Assembly (NCBI GenBank): GCA_001507425.1
Contig: LMAJ01000002.1
Coordinates: 124,001 to 188,000, forward strand
Reading direction: 5' to 3'
Source of the DNA: Flavobacteriaceae bacterium CRH
GTDB lineage: Bacteria; Bacteroidota; Bacteroidia; Flavobacteriales; Flavobacteriaceae
Length of the DNA: 64,000 bases
The position numbers and the translations under genes were made by a program. The notes below the pieces were generated by a model. It saw only the letters and a program-made list of their open reading frames with translations. It was not told where the DNA came from and did not search any database. This document shows, piece after piece, positions 52,658 through 60,459 of this stretch. Each line of letters begins with the position of its first letter. Within the stretch, counting starts at the first letter, position 1.

Positions 52658-53986
52658 TTAATCAACTAACTGTTTATTTACATGAACATTTTTAAATGTA
52701 ATACCTTTTATAATAGTTTTGTCAATACTGGTTTTACCAGCTTCGATATTTAAGTTTTCGAAAGTAAAATTCGACAAACGAACATTTGGATCATTTTCTA
52801 CTCCATAAAAAGTTTCGCATTTAAGTTCGATGTTTTTCAATGTAATATTATCTCCGTAAGATAACGGAATATCAGATCGCCCTTTTAAATCAAAAAATTG
52901 TTTCCAGGCAAAAACAGCCAGACAAGTTTTGGCTTCTCCCTTAATATCTTCAACTCTTATATATTCATATTTTTGAGGCGTATCCGGGCGCATTTTAAGC
53001 CACAATAATCTCGAAGCGCCATCGATTTTGCAATTACGCATAATTACATTTCTGTTATGAATAGATTCGCTGCCGTTGGTCAACGCCGAATGGCAAAACC
53101 CGAAATTGCAATCTTCAATAATAATATTGGCATTTGGACCATTGTTTTTATCCTGATCGGCATAAGGGCCTTTTCCGCCTTTTAAAGCAATTGCATCGTC
53201 GTTTACAGACATGTAACAGCCTTTTACTAAAAAGTTGGTGCAAATATCGATATCAATGGCATCTGTACTTGGCGCTTTTACACCAATGTGTGGTGAGAAG
53301 ATGTACAAATCTAACATTTTTACATTATTGCATTTATAAAAATGATTCGTCCAAAAACCGGAATTAATCAATTTTACATCCTGTAGCTGTACATTATTAG
53401 AGTTCCATATAAAAACCAATCTTGGCCTAGAAACTTCAAGGTTGGTACATTTTGGATTCTCTTTTCGTCTTTGCCAGAAAGCTTCCCAATATTTTAAACC
53501 GTTTCCGTTAATGGTTCCTTTACCGGAAATAGAGAAATTATCTACTCCGTAAGCATTGACCAAAGCTGGAAAATAATCCAGGTTTTGACCTTCCATTCTT
53601 GATGGCATAATAGGGAAATCGGCAATATTATCAGATCCTTTCAAAACGCCGCCTTCTGCAACATATAAAGCAGTTTTGGGTTTAAAGAATAATGCACCGC
53701 TCAAATAAACGCCTTTCGGAATCACGATAACTCCGCCTCCATTTGCTGCGGCTTTATCAATCACTTTTTGAATGGCAATGGTTTGAATTTTAGTGCTGTC
53801 TTTACTGACACCAAAATCGGTTATAGTGTATTTTTTGCCTAAATCTTTTAATTGAATTTTAGTGTAATCTTTAAACCAATTCGGAATTGCAGTTCCGTCT
53901 GGAAATGTGTCGTTTTTATAATTTTGCGAGAATGCCAGTTGTGTAAACGTAACGATGCAAATGAGAATTCTTAAAATATTTTTCAT
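52658..53986 (-). CDS. GH28 polygalacturonase/rhamnogalacturonan hydrolase-like
   Basis: 442-residue right-handed beta-helix enzyme. Signal peptide ends LAFSQ (about 20). GH28 layout: ITDFGVSKDST start, GGGVIVIPKGVYLSG, ISGKGTINGNG, then the active-site strand. Motifs are divergent: STDAIDID replaces NTDGxD, VNDDAIALKGG supplies the DD pair, FCHSALTNGSES stands in for GHG, and LWLKMRP for RIK. Such variants occur in rhamnogalacturonan-acting GH28 enzymes, so it probably releases galacturonic acid from rhamnogalacturonan rather than homogalacturonan. Confidence 0.88.
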   Translation of the reverse strand: MKNILRILICIVTFTQLAFSQNYKNDTFPDGTAIPNWFKDYTKIQLKDLGKKYTITDFGVSKDSTKIQTIAIQKVIDKAAANGGGVIVIPKGVYLSGALFFKPKTALYVAEGGVLKGSDNIADFPIMPSRMEGQNLDYFPALVNAYGVDNFSISGKGTINGNGLKYWEAFWQRRKENPKCTNLEVSRPRLVFIWNSNNVQLQDVKLINSGFWTNHFYKCNNVKMLDLYIFSPHIGVKAPSTDAIDIDICTNFLVKGCYMSVNDDAIALKGGKGPYADQDKNNGPNANIIIEDCNFGFCHSALTNGSESIHNRNVIMRNCKIDGASRLLWLKMRPDTPQKYEYIRVEDIKGEAKTCLAVFAWKQFFDLKGRSDIPLSYGDNITLKNIELKCETFYGVENDPNVRLSNFTFENLNIEAGKTSIDKTIIKGITFKNVHVNKQLVD

Positions 53987-54011
53987 TTTTGGTTTTTGTT
54001 AGTTTTTTAAC

Positions 54012-54112
54012 TTGTCATCCTGACGAAGGAAGGATCACACTCGTAAATCGACAAGGATTGGCGACTTTCTGCGCGGAGTTCCTTGTGTGATCCTTCCTTC
54101 GTCAGGATGACA
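54012..54112. repeat. ~100-bp palindromic intergenic element, copy 6
   Basis: TTGTCATCCTGACGAAGGAAG with its reverse complement at the right end and core ATCGACAAGGATTGGCGACTT. It lies between the DUF4861 and GH28 genes. Confidence 0.8.
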
Positions 54113-54161
54113 TGATTGTGAGAACATTACGGATTTAGGGTTCGTTGCTCTCTGAATGTGG

Positions 54162-55442
54162 TTAATTTACCTCAACCTTAATTTTAACCGAAAGCTGTTT
54201 TGCCAGTGTCGTTACATAAGTGGTGAAATATGCAGAATCTTTAAAGTTTTTATCAGCACTCAGTTCCCAGCCTGCAATTGGGTAATAGCTTACTTCCTTA
54301 TTGTTTTTTACTGACAATTTTATCAAAAAAGAATCTGTCAATTGTCCTGTTTTAGGTGCTTCGATATAACCTTTGTAAACGTTTTTCGGAATAATTATAG
54401 CGGTTCCTAAAATCCATTGGCGCTCGTAGGTTAATTTGTCATGTTGAATAAAACAGACAAAATCTCCTGCGTTTATGACTTGTAAAGGATTTTTATTATT
54501 AAGATTTGAAAGTGCAATTAATAATGTTTCATTTCCTTTTAAGCCATTCAGCGAAACCGTGTTTTTATAACCGTACATTCCCGGCCAGATCGAAGTGGTT
54601 TCCTGCGCCTGATACTTATTTCCTGAAGCTTCCCAATTTTGGTAGTGATAACTTAAAACCGAATTTACCGGACCTTCGCTAACAATTTTAAAAGTTGTTT
54701 TTTCAATATTATTTAAAGTATCGCTGGCAATAATACCCAGCCTGTTGATTTTATTGTCTGTAAATATAGCGAAACCTCCTAGTCCGGCTGAATTTCCAAC
54801 AGGAAAAATATCTCTTCCCCAATCGTACATAACATGATAATTATCTTCAACGGCACCTTTACTGTTTATGCCGACATCTTCAGGGGTAATTCCTGGTAAT
54901 TTTTTTCCGAAGACATCTTTTGAATTTCTTCCATCCAGATAATGCCTGAAACCTACTTTGTCATTTTCCCAGGTTGGCCCGTCCGTCTGGTATTTTTGAT
55001 AGCCTAATTTTTTATGTACCTGATTAGCCAATAAAACTTCTTGTGTATCTGGGTGAACCGGAAGATTTTTGCCTTCTCTTTTTCCGAATCTTACGCTCGT
55101 TTTTATGGGGAATTTAGGAGTGTTTTTTGACCATTTCAAGTCAAGTTTTTTTATTTCTTTTGGAGAAAAATCAGTAACTAAAAACAGTTCATCCCATTTT
55201 CCGTCTCCATTCAAATCATTTACCTGCGTCGGAATTGTATCGGTTTTATTAATTAGAATAGGAAAATCATTTACTTCTTTTCCGCCAAAAACATTTCTTT
55301 TGATTGAAATAGCTTTTTGGGATAATTCTAAATTTGAAGTGTTTTTTAAAACAATTAATTTTCCGATGGCTTTTTTCTGTGCATTACAGCTTGCAAAAAT
55401 TACAACTGATATGGCAATTGACAAATAGATTTTTGTTTTCAT
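54162..55442 (-). CDS. DUF4861 lipoprotein
   Basis: 426 residues. Signal peptide with lipobox FASC (Cys19), so membrane-attached. The DUF4861 domain covers most of the protein: VNDLNGDGKWDELFLVTDF near the start, FGKREGKNLPVHPDTQ, a central GFRHYLDGRNSKDVFGKKLPG and MYDWGRDIFPVGNSAGLGGF, then beta strands to the end. The family is common in PULs for pectin and other acidic glycans, and I know of no firm activity. It is adjacent to rhaM and GH28 on the same strand, so a role in rhamnogalacturonan breakdown is likely. Confidence 0.85.
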   Translation of the reverse strand: MKTKIYLSIAISVVIFASCNAQKKAIGKLIVLKNTSNLELSQKAISIKRNVFGGKEVNDFPILINKTDTIPTQVNDLNGDGKWDELFLVTDFSPKEIKKLDLKWSKNTPKFPIKTSVRFGKREGKNLPVHPDTQEVLLANQVHKKLGYQKYQTDGPTWENDKVGFRHYLDGRNSKDVFGKKLPGITPEDVGINSKGAVEDNYHVMYDWGRDIFPVGNSAGLGGFAIFTDNKINRLGIIASDTLNNIEKTTFKIVSEGPVNSVLSYHYQNWEASGNKYQAQETTSIWPGMYGYKNTVSLNGLKGNETLLIALSNLNNKNPLQVINAGDFVCFIQHDKLTYERQWILGTAIIIPKNVYKGYIEAPKTGQLTDSFLIKLSVKNNKEVSYYPIAGWELSADKNFKDSAYFTTYVTTLAKQLSVKIKVEVN

Positions 55443-55486
55443 GTTTAAGCTTTTTATTCTTTTTCTTTTTTAAACAATTTAATCAT

Positions 55487-55813
55487 TTAATCGATATGAA
55501 ATACCTCTTTTAAAGAAACTGCAACGGGCGAATTATCCGGATTTGTTTCCATAATATCAGCCATGTACGCCCACCATTTTTTTACAACGGGATGATTTGG
55601 TAAATAATTGAAATCGAAATCCGGGCTTATTTTCTGAACTCCAAAAAGCGTCAGTGTTTCTTCATCCAAAAAAATACTGTAATCCTGAATTCCGGTTTCT
55701 GAAAGTAATGTTTGTAATTCCGGCCAAATTTGATCGTGTCGTTTTTTATATTCTGCTTCAAAACCTGGCTTTAATTTCATTTTGAATGCATTTCTAATAA
55801 AGGTATTTTTCAT
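55487..55813 (-). CDS. rhaM: L-rhamnose mutarotase
   Basis: 108 residues from ATG 55813 (MKNTFIRNAFKMKL), close to the usual 104. An ATG at 55867 would overlap the upstream gene by 4 bp but adds an unfamiliar N-terminus. Dimeric alpha/beta barrel family: AFKMKLKPGFEAEYKKRH, the conserved IWPEL, YSIFLDEETLTLFG and a C-terminal WWAYMADIMETNPDNSP. It interconverts alpha and beta L-rhamnose, feeding the isomerase. Its presence in the glycan PUL confirms rhamnose as a released sugar. Confidence 0.9.
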   Translation of the reverse strand: MKNTFIRNAFKMKLKPGFEAEYKKRHDQIWPELQTLLSETGIQDYSIFLDEETLTLFGVQKISPDFDFNYLPNHPVVKKWWAYMADIMETNPDNSPVAVSLKEVFHID

Positions 55814-55863
55814 TTTTGAGTGTTTATTTAATTTTGTCAAACTTTCAAACTTTAACAAAGTTG

Positions 55864-56937
55864 TCATGATATAATTTTAAAAATAAATGCCGAAGCTGTT
55901 TCGTACTTTCCGCCTTGAGAAGCTGTAAATAAATAGGTTGCTTTTCCGTTTTGAAACAATAATTGCGGACGCTCGGCACGACCGTATCGGTTTAAATGTT
56001 TGGGAGCTTCGGGCAGTGTTACATACTTATTTAAGGGTTGATAAGAAATTGAAGGTTTGCTCCAGTGAATTCCATCATCAGAATCCATGTATAAACCATT
56101 ATCACTTCCGAAAACGCCCATATCCCTGGCCAACATCTTGAATTTCTTGTTTTCGTACCAGACAAAAGCATCTTCGCATTGTTTGTTGTCTCCCAGTTTT
56201 GAGAAATCTATTAAAGGGTTATTTTCATATTTGATATAAGGTCCGTGAAGCGATTTTGAAATGGCTAAACCGTATTTTCTATTTCCTTTAATTGGGAATT
56301 TTGGATGCACATAATTGTCGGTATCTAACGATTTATAATACAACCAATATTCTCCGTTTGGATGTTTTAAAAAAGAAGGATTTGTGGTTAAAAGATCATC
56401 CCAACTGCCATTTTCTCCTGGTAATAATAATGGTTTATCTGGCCTTTCCCACGGACCGTAAAGCGAATCTGAAGTGGCTAAACCAATACGTTTGGTATCC
56501 ATTTTTCCATTTGAATTTCCTATGAAAAACAACGCATATTTTCCATCTACAAAATGAATACTTGGATTATGACAAGTTGTAGCATCCCAAAAACCTGCTC
56601 CGCGAGGCGCCAAAATAGTGCTTATATATTCGTATGGCCCTTCGGGATTATTAGCAACGGCGTGTGCAATTTCAGAACTGCTGATCCAGCCGCTCATTCC
56701 TTTTGCTTTTGGCCAGCGGGAAAAAAAGACATGAATTTTTCCATCCGGTCCTTCTATAGGGCTGTTGCACCAAACATAATAATCTTCAAATTCAAGCGCA
56801 CGTCCAACGGGTCGAAGCTTTTTTTCGAAATCAGAAAGGTTCGGATCATTTGGAAAATTGTTGCTTCTAATGGGAAATGGCAGGCATAAGGCCATTAAAG
56901 CAAGTGAATTTCCAATTATAAATTTTCTTCGGTTCAT
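55864..56937 (-). CDS. GH43/GH117-like five-bladed propeller glycosidase with twin-arginine start
   Basis: 357 residues. The N-terminus MNRRKFIIGNSLALMALCLPF has a twin-arginine motif before the hydrophobic core, suggesting export by Tat as a folded protein. Propeller blades show typical clan-F repeats: SPIEGPDGKIHVFFSRW, TTCHNPSIHFVDGKYALFFIGN, TTNPSFLKHPNGEYWLYYKS, CEDAFVWYENKKFKMLARD and RYGRAERPQLLFQNGKATYLF. The acidic positions in EGPDG and CEDA are catalytic candidates. Exact family and sugar not certain. It sits just upstream of rhaM on the same strand. Confidence 0.8.
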   Translation of the reverse strand: MNRRKFIIGNSLALMALCLPFPIRSNNFPNDPNLSDFEKKLRPVGRALEFEDYYVWCNSPIEGPDGKIHVFFSRWPKAKGMSGWISSSEIAHAVANNPEGPYEYISTILAPRGAGFWDATTCHNPSIHFVDGKYALFFIGNSNGKMDTKRIGLATSDSLYGPWERPDKPLLLPGENGSWDDLLTTNPSFLKHPNGEYWLYYKSLDTDNYVHPKFPIKGNRKYGLAISKSLHGPYIKYENNPLIDFSKLGDNKQCEDAFVWYENKKFKMLARDMGVFGSDNGLYMDSDDGIHWSKPSISYQPLNKYVTLPEAPKHLNRYGRAERPQLLFQNGKATYLFTASQGGKYETASAFIFKIIS

Positions 56938-56974
56938 ATTAATTTTAAAATTTCGGTAATCTTATTACCAGTAA

Positions 56975-57076
56975 TTGTCATCCCGAGGAACGAGGGATCA
57001 CACTAGAAACTCCGCAATCAAAATCACCAATCTATGTCGAGTTGCGCGTGTGATCCCTCGTTCCTCGGAATGACAA
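56975..57076. repeat. ~100-bp palindromic intergenic element, copy 7
   Basis: TTGTCATCCCGAGGAACGAGG and the inverse at the right end (CGTTCCTCGGAATGACAA), core CACCAATCTATGTCGAGTTGC. Three degenerate direct repeats of its right-hand part follow (see 57050-57217). Confidence 0.8.
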
Positions 57077-57217
57077 ACTTTGCGTCTAGTTTGTTAAATT
57101 TTAGTGAGGTTATTTCATTCCTCGCATTGACAAAATTTGTGGTTACTTTGTCGAATTTAATGAGGTTGCTTCGTTCTTCACATTGACGTACTTTGTTATC
57201 TTTATATTGTTATACTT
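57050..57217. repeat. Degenerate 55-56 bp tandem repeat derived from the palindromic element
   Basis: TGAGGTTATTTCATTCCTCG (57105) and TGAGGTTGCTTCGTTCTTCA (57161) are 56 bp apart, and the first unit, TGATCCCTCGTTCCTCGG (57051), is 54 bp earlier. Each is followed by CATTGAC or AATGAC and an ACTTTG-rich tail. This looks like decayed tandem copies of the element's right arm. Confidence 0.5.
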
Positions 57218-58759
57218 TCAATGCTTTTTCTCTGTTTTGATTTCCCAATCATCTGTTCTAAAGGGTGAAGCAGGTAAATTTTCCTTATTGAATAAATTAG
57301 GTTCCGGCACTGCTTTCCAGGCAAATCGAACGGCTACAGGATCTTTTACTTGTGAGGCAGAAACGACCACTGTTTTTCCATCAATTTTAGCATTTGCAGG
57401 ATAAAAAACCTGATCATTTCCTGCTATTTCGAATTCTTTCAGCAACTCTCCATTTTGCTTTAATCCAGATTCGGCATAATCAAAAAACAACTGAATTTTT
57501 TGTTTCTTAATTTTCATATGATTGTAAATGGGTCCTGAATACACCAATTTATTTTCGCCATAGGTTTTAGCGCGGGCGATTAAAGCCAATCGGTGACCAA
57601 CCGTTTGTTTGTCTATGGGGTGAATATTTTGTGCGTCGCCAACATCTGTGGTTACAACCATTCCGCTGTTTGGGATGGTTTTTAACGACAATAATTGTGC
57701 TTCTCGTATGGCTGCATTTTGTCCTTTATGAGGTGTAATCTGTACGTAATAAAAAGGGAAATCGCCTTGCTTCCATTCTGCTCTCCAGCTTTTTACCATT
57801 GCGGGAAATAAAGTACGGTACAAATAAGCTTTTCCTGCATTACTTTCGCCCTGATACCAAATCGCACCTTTTATGGTGTAATTTACCAGAGGATGCAACA
57901 TGGCATTGTATAACACATACGAAGTTTTATTGGGTTCTTTTTTAGGCTTTTTTAATTGTGCTTTTGGTGCGTTTTCAGCGCTTGTAATTTGTTCGTTTGT
58001 TAAACTCAAATAATAAGCTTCTAGTTTTTCCTGATGTACTTTTTCGTTTTTGGCATCTTCCTCAAGAATGGGTAAAAAAGCAACATCTTCTTCTAAAATA
58101 TTTTGAGCTGTCCAGGCTTCGGCTTTTGTTCCTCCCCACGAAGTCGAAATTAACCCAATTGGAACATTTAATTTTTGGTATAAATCCCTTCCGAAAAAGT
58201 AAGCTACGGCTGAGAATGTTTTGATTCTTTCCGGCGTACATACTTTCCAGCTTCCTACAACATTTTCAAGTGGTTGCGGCGCTGCATTAAGGGCAACTGT
58301 AAAAAATCTGATCGTATTGTAAGAAGCATTTTTTACTTCTTCTTCGTAATTTTTAACTCCGGTTTTCCAGGTGCCTTCTTCTCTTCCAACAGGAAAAAAC
58401 ATATTCGATTGTCCTGAACAAAGCCAAACTTCTCCGATTAAAACATTATTAAGTACAATTTTATTACTTGCTGTTATGGTAATCGTATAGTTTTTATCGC
58501 TTCCGTTTGGTGTATCGACAGTTGTTTTCCAATTCCCTTCTGCATTTGCCTGAATTTCAATTGGGGCATTTAGCCAATCTAACTGAATGTTTATTTTTTC
58601 GTTTGGTGATGCCCAACCCCATAAATTGACTTTTGCATTTTGCTGCAAAACCATATTATCACTCACTAATGCGGGCAATTTTACCTGAGCTGACAGCGAA
58701 AATTCTACCATTAAAAGGAATAAAAACAGCAGGCGTTTTTTTAAGTAAATCATTGGCAT
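57218..58759 (-). CDS. Sialate O-acetylesterase-like (SASA/SGNH) acetylesterase
   Basis: 513 residues; signal peptide from MIYLKKRLLFLFLLMVEF to SLSAQ (an ATG two codons later, 58753, is equally possible). Layout of the sialate 9-O-acetylesterase-like family: N-terminal beta domain (VSDNMVLQQNAKVNLWGWA), then an SGNH domain split by an insertion, with Ser in GEVWLCSGQSNM, a WYQGESNA block and His in DAQNIHPIDK. PUL members often act on acetylated plant glycans, so here it should be a second deacetylation activity beside the CE12 protein. An operator-like site lies 49 bp upstream. Confidence 0.88.
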   Translation of the reverse strand: MPMIYLKKRLLFLFLLMVEFSLSAQVKLPALVSDNMVLQQNAKVNLWGWASPNEKINIQLDWLNAPIEIQANAEGNWKTTVDTPNGSDKNYTITITASNKIVLNNVLIGEVWLCSGQSNMFFPVGREEGTWKTGVKNYEEEVKNASYNTIRFFTVALNAAPQPLENVVGSWKVCTPERIKTFSAVAYFFGRDLYQKLNVPIGLISTSWGGTKAEAWTAQNILEEDVAFLPILEEDAKNEKVHQEKLEAYYLSLTNEQITSAENAPKAQLKKPKKEPNKTSYVLYNAMLHPLVNYTIKGAIWYQGESNAGKAYLYRTLFPAMVKSWRAEWKQGDFPFYYVQITPHKGQNAAIREAQLLSLKTIPNSGMVVTTDVGDAQNIHPIDKQTVGHRLALIARAKTYGENKLVYSGPIYNHMKIKKQKIQLFFDYAESGLKQNGELLKEFEIAGNDQVFYPANAKIDGKTVVVSASQVKDPVAVRFAWKAVPEPNLFNKENLPASPFRTDDWEIKTEKKH

Positions 58760-58807
58760 TAATTTATTAAGTATAAAACATTAAATTTAAAATAACTGAA
58801 TCCAAAA

Positions 58808-58825
58808 AGCATCCTGTGCTTTCCT
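58808..58825 (-). promoter_or_regulatory. Operator-like motif, acetylesterase copy
   Basis: Sense strand reads AGGAAAGCACAGGATGCT, with a perfect AGCA-CAGGA-TGCT palindrome. 49 bp before the acetylesterase start. A near -7 (TAAATTTA at about 58782-58789) lies some 18 bp downstream, as in the GH2 and susC copies. Confidence 0.6.
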
Positions 58826-58845
58826 GTTTTTTGTAGGAAAATGAA

Positions 58846-58873
58846 AAAATGCTGTCTCAAAAGACAGCATTTT
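58846..58873 (-). terminator. Terminator of the second susCD operon
   Basis: AAAATGCTGTCT / AGACAGCATTTT with a 4-bp loop, followed on the minus strand by T-rich DNA. It stands 42 bp after the susD stop, so the acetylesterase needs its own promoter. Confidence 0.8.
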
Positions 58874-58914
58874 CAAAAAATAAAAAAAATAAAAAAAATT
58901 GGAGGCAAAGTCTT

Positions 58915-60453
58915 TTAATCATAACCGATATTCTGGTCGTAAAGTCCGGGAACGGCTAAAATTTCTTGTAATGGAATTGGATAAATTAAGGCATTATTAT
59001 CAATAGTTCTGATTTTTCCGTCGGTATCTTCAACTGCTTTCCAGGCATTCATGGTTTCTACGGCTTTACCTGATCTTATCAAATCAAACCATCTTGTACC
59101 TTCTGAAAAGAATTCCTTTCTTCTTTCTTCAAATAATTGATCTAAAGTAATATTTAGTGCATCTGCAGGAAGTCCGGCCCTCGTTCTTACCTGATTTACA
59201 ATGGCATCAACATCTGCCTGGGTACCTCCACCGCCGTGAAGCGTACATTCTGCCATCATCATTAAAACATCTGTGTAACGTATTACCATAAAATCTACAC
59301 CCCAGTCTTCGCGACCGTTTCCGTATCTGGCCGGGTCGATGTATTTTTTGTAAACAGGAAGTGTGTAACTTCCTTTATAGGTTCCGGTTGCAACGGTGTA
59401 ATTTGTGGCAATTCCGAAAATTTTTCTCTTATCTATTACATCAAATTTATTTACAAATTCAGTAGATACTGGTTTTGCTTCTAAAGATCCTTGTGCAGAA
59501 TTTATATTTACCGAAGCAAAATAAGGCTCATAGCCCACTTCTACCATAAAGTTTCCTCCAACAGCAAGTGGAAGGTTTTGAGTATACTGAATCGTTAAAA
59601 CATTTTCTTTATTTGTAAGTCCCTCCACTTTAAAAATAGCTTCGTAATCTGTTCCAAATACATATAATCCACTTGTTTCAACATCACTTAATTGCTGATA
59701 GGCTTTATCCCATTCGTTTAAGCCAAGTGTCGCACCATCAATTCCGTAGGTTGGACTTGAACGTGTCATGTATACAAGTCCTAAAAATGCTTTTGCTCCG
59801 TACTGAGAAACTCTTCCGTAATTGGCGGCATCGTATGAGGGAAGAAGATCAGGAATAGCCACTTCAAGATCTGCAATAATAAAATCATAAACTTCTTTAA
59901 CCGCAGTTCTTGGTATTTTTGCAGCTTCCGGTGATGTCATTGTTCTTTTAATTAACGGAACTCTTCCAAACCATCTGATTAAATCAAAATAACAGAATGC
60001 TCTAAGAAAACGCGCTTCGGCAGCCATCGCGGTTTTATCAGCAGGATTGGTGAAAATTGCATCTCCTTTTTCGGCTATTTTTTCCAGTAACTGATTTGCT
60101 TTATTGATCGCATTATAATTTGTTACATAGGCTTCTCTTATGTAGGTATTAGAGCTTATATTGGTATAAAAACTATTAATTCCTTCCCATTCTCTTGATG
60201 CTGTAGTGGTTGCATACAAATTATCGGATCTGGTTTCGCTTAAATTCAAAACTCTGTTAGCATAACCATAGACGCTGGCACCGTGAAAAGCCATAGAATA
60301 AGTCGCATTTCTAGCCTGGGCAAAATCGCCCGGAGTAGCATAAAAATTCTCAATTGTTCCTGAAGACAAAGGCAACTGCGTTAATTCATCATCGCAAGAG
60401 GTAAAGGCAAATACTGCCAAAACGGTTGCTGCTAAATAAATATATTTTTTCAT
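58915..60453 (-). CDS. SusD/RagB-family glycan-binding lipoprotein (rhamnogalacturonan PUL)
   Basis: 512 residues with lipoprotein signal MKKYIYLAATVLAVFAFTSC (Cys20). Family features: SSGTIENFYATPGDFAQARNATY near the N-terminus (described by ends), AEARFLRAFCYFDLIRWFG, a C-terminal VIRYTDVLMMMAECTLHGG, then FEERRKEFFSEGTRWFDLIRSG and NALIYPIPLQEI. It caps the SusC partner encoded 6 bp upstream and should bind rhamnogalacturonan fragments at the surface. It differs clearly from the first SusD, so the two PULs have different ligands. Confidence 0.96.
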   Translation of the reverse strand: MKKYIYLAATVLAVFAFTSCDDELTQLPLSSGTIENFYATPGDFAQARNATYSMAFHGASVYGYANRVLNLSETRSDNLYATTTASREWEGINSFYTNISSNTYIREAYVTNYNAINKANQLLEKIAEKGDAIFTNPADKTAMAAEARFLRAFCYFDLIRWFGRVPLIKRTMTSPEAAKIPRTAVKEVYDFIIADLEVAIPDLLPSYDAANYGRVSQYGAKAFLGLVYMTRSSPTYGIDGATLGLNEWDKAYQQLSDVETSGLYVFGTDYEAIFKVEGLTNKENVLTIQYTQNLPLAVGGNFMVEVGYEPYFASVNINSAQGSLEAKPVSTEFVNKFDVIDKRKIFGIATNYTVATGTYKGSYTLPVYKKYIDPARYGNGREDWGVDFMVIRYTDVLMMMAECTLHGGGGTQADVDAIVNQVRTRAGLPADALNITLDQLFEERRKEFFSEGTRWFDLIRSGKAVETMNAWKAVEDTDGKIRTIDNNALIYPIPLQEILAVPGLYDQNIGYD

Positions 60454-60459
60454 TTTATT

